Assembly (NCBI GenBank): GCA_963668435.2
Contig: CAXXSC010000001.1
Coordinates: 744,001 to 808,000, forward strand
Direction: 5' to 3'
Length of the DNA stretch: 64,000 bases
DNA from: G963668435 sp963668435
Lineage (GTDB): Bacteria; Latescibacterota; Latescibacteria; Latescibacterales; Latescibacteraceae
Positions 60,588 to 64,000 of this stretch are shown piece by piece; positions within the stretch are counted from its first letter, which is position 1, and each line of letters begins with the position of its first letter. Made by a program: the position numbers and the translations under genes. Under the pieces are notes generated by a model. The model made no database searches. It was not told where the DNA came from and worked only from the letters and a program-made list of their open reading frames with translations.

Positions 60588-61394
60588 TCAGTTGTCGCCC
60601 ATGACAATTCTGATTCCGAGGGCGCCGAAGAAGAAAATACCCAATGACAACACCAGGCTCGGCCCATAGGGCAGGCGGAAGAAATAGGACGCTGTCAAGC
60701 CGAGGATCGATGCTGTCAGTCCGGCTCCCCAGCCGATTAGGAGGCCTTCTTTCCAGCCGCGGGTGAACATTACGCCTATCGCAGCCGGAATCATGAGGAA
60801 AGCATAGGCCAGAAGCACCCCGGCGATTGGCACGATCAGGACTGTAATGATGGCCTGGCTTGAAAAGAACATCAGGTCCCAGAACTCTTCGTGTTTTACA
60901 TCCTTTTTGTCGGTGATACCAATGATTTTTTCCCGGTAGATATAATGCAGAAGCGATATCAGAAGGTAGACGATAACGGTCACCCATATGAGCGGCCAGA
61001 TCACCCAGAGCATGGTTCCAGATAGTGTCTGAGTGATATATGAGAAACCGCCGGATATTTTGTCGGCCACCAGGAATGAGGCTACCAGCGCGAGGCAGTA
61101 GATGATGCCGATAACCGCCTCACGGGGGATGTTTTTGTTCCTCGGCTTGATCACGGCCAAAAGCACCGCGCCGATCAGCGTTGCGACAAGTGAGACGATG
61201 TAGGAACTGGTTGTACCGCCCTCGATGCCGAATCCGATACCGACAATGACACCGAACGCGGCGAGCTGGTCCAGTGCCAGATCAGAGAATATCAGTCCCC
61301 GCCGGATGATGTGAAGTCCGATATAGGTGTGTACTGTCAGGACCACGGCTATCAGGATGGCCTGGACAGCAAAAAATGCCAGAAAAGCCTGCAT
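60588..61394 (-). CDS. Metal ABC transporter permease (ZnuB/TroC family), first permease
   Basis: A 268-residue inner-membrane permease of the same family as its neighbour. It has the hallmark LHIIRRGLIFSDLALDQLAAFGVIVG near the N-terminus and PIAGVLLAYAFLMIPAAIGVMF in the C-terminal half, with about eight membrane segments. It lacks the His-rich loops of the second permease, so the two differ and probably form a heterodimer. A hairpin (61420-61438) separates it from the binding-protein gene upstream. Start supported by AGGA. No ATPase gene is present in the window between or beside them. Confidence 0.88.
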   Translation of the reverse strand: MQAFLAFFAVQAILIAVVLTVHTYIGLHIIRRGLIFSDLALDQLAAFGVIVGIGFGIEGGTTSSYIVSLVATLIGAVLLAVIKPRNKNIPREAVIGIIYCLALVASFLVADKISGGFSYITQTLSGTMLWVIWPLIWVTVIVYLLISLLHYIYREKIIGITDKKDVKHEEFWDLMFFSSQAIITVLIVPIAGVLLAYAFLMIPAAIGVMFTRGWKEGLLIGWGAGLTASILGLTASYFFRLPYGPSLVLSLGIFFFGALGIRIVMGDN

Positions 61395-61419
61395 GCATTT
61401 TCCTATCGTTACAGTGTGC

Positions 61420-61438
61420 AGCCGGAATAAATCCGGCT
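61420..61438. repeat. Small hairpin between binding-protein and permease genes
   Basis: AGCCGGA and TCCGGCT, seven bases each, with a five-base loop. On the operon strand it has no T tract, so it is more likely an mRNA-stability element than a terminator. On the plus strand it is followed by TTTTATAT. Confidence 0.45.
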
Positions 61439-61481
61439 TTTATATCATTGCCGCGTTGCTGCGGCGTTCTGAAATCAATAA

Positions 61482-62519
61482 TTACTTCATAACATCATTG
61501 ATCGCGTTGATCCAGTAGTCCATCAGCTCGAAGTTGTCCGTGATCTCGGGGAGTGCATGGACCGATATCGGCAGAAAGAGTGCATGGATGCCTGTCTTCT
61601 GTGCGATTGTCGTGGGCTTGCGTTTCTCGAAATAACTGGCCACGAGCATAAGGTCGATGTTGTTGTTCTGAATGAGGTCGACACAGGTCTGCACATGTTT
61701 CGGGGTTGGCGGAATGCCCGGTTTTGGCTCGATGAATCCGGCAACGTCGAGACCGAAATCACGTGAGAAATAGCTCCAGTTTTTGTGGTAGGCCATGATC
61801 TTTTTGCCACGGAACGGCAGTGCCTGTTTCTGCCATCCGCCCAAACGGTCGATGAGCTTTTTGCCCTGGTATTCCTTGTCCAGGAAAGCATAAAGCGTTC
61901 CTGCCTTGAGCATGTCCCCGAGTTTATCGCCTCCGATGAGATCGACAAGTTCGTCACCGAACATCCTGCGGTCCACTTTGTCGACAAACGCTTTCTGACG
62001 TTCGCGGTAGAAATCTTCGTTCGCCGGATCGACCTTGATCAGACCGATCAGGATGTTTTCAGAAATTTTCTTCCAGTTGAGCGGGCTTGTATGGATGTGA
62101 GGATTGCCGGAAACATGGACATCGCCGCCGGTCCTGCTGATGGCACCTTTTGGTTTTTCGAGGATATCGAGGCCGGTATAAACGGTAACATAACCGACAC
62201 CGCCGTCCATGATCTTTTTGTTACGGGACTTGTCGATAAGTGACGAGGCCCAGATCTCAAGGTCCATGCCGGTCAGTATGAACAGGTCGGCGCGTTTCAG
62301 CTTGAGCGCGAGGCTTGGTTTCGGGGCGACGAAATGCGGGTCCTGATCACCCTGAGACAGAAATTCCACCTTGATCTTGTCGCCGCCGATATCGGATGCG
62401 ATCGATGCAAAGTCCGAGAATGTTGTGACAACATTGATTTTTGCCGCTGCATTCCCCGCGAAAACTGACAGGATCAGCAGGATAAGCATTGATGATAGTG
62501 CCATGCGTGAACGAGTCAT
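61482..62519 (-). CDS. Metal-binding periplasmic protein (ZnuA/TroA, cluster A-I)
   Basis: A 345-residue exported solute-binding protein (signal peptide about 1-26). Metal ligands typical of zinc-type family members are His62 (QDPHFVAPKP), His141/His143 (GNPHIHTSP) and His245 (MAYHKNWSYF); a fourth may be His321 (LPISVHALPE). The usual His-rich loop of ZnuA is missing. Short linker and rigid backbone helix match cluster A-I. It lies 30 bases after the porin-like gene and 87 bases before the first permease. Zinc is the default prediction, but NikR nearby leaves nickel or cobalt open. Confidence 0.87.
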   Translation of the reverse strand: MTRSRMALSSMLILLILSVFAGNAAAKINVVTTFSDFASIASDIGGDKIKVEFLSQGDQDPHFVAPKPSLALKLKRADLFILTGMDLEIWASSLIDKSRNKKIMDGGVGYVTVYTGLDILEKPKGAISRTGGDVHVSGNPHIHTSPLNWKKISENILIGLIKVDPANEDFYRERQKAFVDKVDRRMFGDELVDLIGGDKLGDMLKAGTLYAFLDKEYQGKKLIDRLGGWQKQALPFRGKKIMAYHKNWSYFSRDFGLDVAGFIEPKPGIPPTPKHVQTCVDLIQNNNIDLMLVASYFEKRKPTTIAQKTGIHALFLPISVHALPEITDNFELMDYWINAINDVMK

Positions 62520-62549
62520 TTCTTTGTCCTTTATTTGAACTGTGTCAGA

Positions 62550-63854
62550 TTAATAAACATCATGTTTGTGAGGTCCCATGGCCCAGATTGTCTGCAGGAA
62601 TATTGTATGGTCTTTTTCCATGTAGCTTCGCTCGGTGTAGGTATACTGTGCCCTGAGCATCACGAACTCGCTCTGCCAGAAATCGATAGAGGGGGTGATC
62701 TCCCACTCGTGTTCATCTGCAACAGAGAGCGGCAGTTCGGTGTAGCTGAACCTGAGCCCGTGCCAGAAACGGGCGCCAAGCTTGTTGTGAATGAGCGTCA
62801 GGAAACCATAACGGTCGAGATCGTCACCGGCTGTTTCGCGGTGGCTCATGAACATCTCGGCCTTGAATTCTGTTGTCCGGTAATGTGAACGCGCCGCGGG
62901 AACCCATTTTAGGGTCATATCCACTGCGCCGAGGGTTGTTTTATGACCTTCCGCCTCGTTGTTATAGCCGTGGGCTCCAGACAGGCCAAGCTCGAAATAG
63001 GTGTCACGGTTGATATCGTAATAATTTTTGTAACGGGCCACCCCGACAATATTACGATAGCTGTCGTCGAAACTGATACCGTCGCCGCCGCTGGTGACAC
63101 TGAGGTCGAGCTCGTTCACATGTGCGGTCAGCGAGGGCAGGAGGATATTGCCGGCGATACCGACACCGCCGAAATTCTCGTTGCCGAAAAGCCTGACAAG
63201 CGGAAGCGGGCGGTCCACCTGCGGGAGTCCGTGCGTGTGCCAGCGGTTGAGTTCGCCGAACTGTGTAATGAACTCACCGACTTTCAGGTTGATGCCGCCG
63301 GGAAGGTTCAGCCATTCCATGTAGGCTTCTTCAATAATACTCGTGAGGGGCTCTTCACTGCCAGAGCCGGGAATGCCGAGGAAGAACTTGCCGCGGGTGA
63401 AAGGATCGAGCGGCGCCATGACAGAAAGTTCCGCCTCACGGAACATGATCTGATTACGGCCGTCCGTATAGTCCCCGGCTTTTTCGATGCGCTCGTCAGT
63501 GCTCGACGAGAAGGCGCCGACAAAATCGCCGTTCATACTTATCTCGGGATTGAGCTGCTGCTGCTGGCGCTCTTCACCTTTAAATACCTTGTTTGCGGAT
63601 ATTTCGTCATCAGCTTTTTCGCTGGACATGTCATCAGCCTGCTGGAGCAGGAGTTCAAGCTCAGATGCGCTTTCCTCTTCTTTTTTCTCTTTTTCGAGTG
63701 CTTCAATTTTTTCTTCCAGTTCGCGAATCCTCTGCTCGAGCTGAGGATTGATTCCTGACTTGCCTCCACGGTTTCTCTGCTGAGCATTGGCAGAAACAGC
63801 GGCGCCAAGCAGGAAAACGAGGATCAGGACACAACAATACCGAATTCCATGCAT
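62550..63854 (-). CDS. Porin-like outer-membrane protein heading the metal-import operon
   Basis: A 434-residue exported protein (signal peptide about 1-24). Residues about 35-75 form a charged coiled coil (LEQRIRELEEKIEALEKEKKEEE), as in trimeric outer-membrane porins that link to peptidoglycan. Then come barrel strands such as LPGGINLKVGEFITQFGELNRWHTHGLPQ and HGLRFSYTELPLSV, ending TIFLQTIWAMGPHKHDVY. The His residues in the WHTHGLP loop and the C-terminal GPHKHDVY suggest a metal role. It is the first gene of the operon. It probably mediates metal passage over the outer membrane; inferred from context. Confidence 0.75.
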   Translation of the reverse strand: MHGIRYCCVLILVFLLGAAVSANAQQRNRGGKSGINPQLEQRIRELEEKIEALEKEKKEEESASELELLLQQADDMSSEKADDEISANKVFKGEERQQQQLNPEISMNGDFVGAFSSSTDERIEKAGDYTDGRNQIMFREAELSVMAPLDPFTRGKFFLGIPGSGSEEPLTSIIEEAYMEWLNLPGGINLKVGEFITQFGELNRWHTHGLPQVDRPLPLVRLFGNENFGGVGIAGNILLPSLTAHVNELDLSVTSGGDGISFDDSYRNIVGVARYKNYYDINRDTYFELGLSGAHGYNNEAEGHKTTLGAVDMTLKWVPAARSHYRTTEFKAEMFMSHRETAGDDLDRYGFLTLIHNKLGARFWHGLRFSYTELPLSVADEHEWEITPSIDFWQSEFVMLRAQYTYTERSYMEKDHTIFLQTIWAMGPHKHDVY

Positions 63855-64000
63855 CAGTCATTATTCCATACTTCAAGATGTGAGTGTAGGATACAGGTAC
63901 ACCGGCGCAATTTTCATATATGCTTTACCGGATGTACTATGTCAAAACATGAATTGTTATGCAGTATGTGCTGGGGGGCCGCGAAAACTGTGGGTGTCGA

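Noticed and set aside
1..64000. CRISPR arrays, tRNA or rRNA genes, insertion sequences, prophage
   Set aside because: I looked through the intergenic stretches and saw no regular repeat-spacer pattern, no tRNA-like cloverleaf arm set and no transposase or integrase motif; a tRNAscan/Infernal run would settle the RNA genes.

Overview
The window looks like a piece of a Gram-negative, probably anaerobic or microaerophilic heterotroph of the Fibrobacterota-Chlorobiota-Bacteroidota (FCB) side of the tree. The evidence is outer-membrane proteins (a FadL-type barrel, a porin-like barrel, several lipoproteins), many Sec- and Tat-exported proteins, and one exported protein that ends in a NYPNPFNP-type sorting domain of the kind used by type IX secretion. 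The mix of secreted pectin and glycan enzymes with sulfur-relay genes would fit a lineage such as Latescibacterota, KSB1 or a relative; this is inference from gene content, not a phylogeny. No rRNA, tRNA, CRISPR array, transposase or phage gene was seen. Gene density is high and most genes sit in short same-strand operons.

Layout. 1-727: truncated Cache sensor. 864-5551 (minus): folate/pterin operon folE-folK-folB plus a pteridine-reductase-type SDR, preceded by a GPH-family sugar transporter and an NDUFA9-like SDR. 5792-6325: ferritin-like diiron protein. 6592-8498: nitrogen module with a sigma-54 promoter, amtB and a PII protein lacking the uridylylated Tyr51. 8590-9660: LPP20-like lipoprotein. 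9847-16466: surface-glycan operon (GT2, ATP-grasp ligase, GNAT, polytopic membrane protein, two tandem UPF0104 flippase-like proteins, terminator). 16573-20587 (minus): sugar-nucleotide dehydratase, DegT aminotransferase and a GT-C-like membrane protein, probably feeding the same glycan. 20962-25406: secreted bicupin, GH18 enzyme, a 35-residue membrane protein and an Nramp-like transporter. 25560-27600: a sigma-54 promoter and a response regulator / substrate-binding protein / CheW fusion. 27727-30163: an unknown protein and a class I/II aminotransferase. 30397-34152 (minus): LysR regulator, sulfide:quinone-reductase-like flavoprotein, DUF1641, DsrC/TusE and DsrE-like proteins. 34333-35886 (minus): FadL barrel. 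36215-39260: GNAT, outer-membrane barrel and CBM9/PKD-type secreted protein. 39425-49158: a ten-kilobase glycan-degradation operon (bicupin, two SASA esterases, PL10 pectate lyase, two TIM-barrel glycosidase-like proteins). 49499-51430: methyltransferase/ATP-grasp fusion. 51555-58854: secreted propeller-like protein, Tat metallo-beta-lactamase-fold protein, Tat/T9SS DUF362 protein, methyltransferase, six-hairpin glycosidase lipoprotein. 59126-63854: NikR with a clear promoter and overlapping inverted repeat, facing a metal ABC importer (porin, binding protein, two permeases, no ATPase in view).

How it fits together: the cell appears to scavenge plant- or algal-type acetylated pectin outside or in the periplasm, import sugars through a GPH carrier, build a modified surface glycan, and regulate nitrogen and metal uptake with PII and NikR. 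The two items most likely to be new are the REC-SBP-CheW fusion under a sigma-54 promoter, and the LysR/SQR/DUF1641/DsrC/DsrE module, where LysR-type ATC-N9-GAT boxes lie both in front of the regulator and in front of the neighbouring fadL-like gene.
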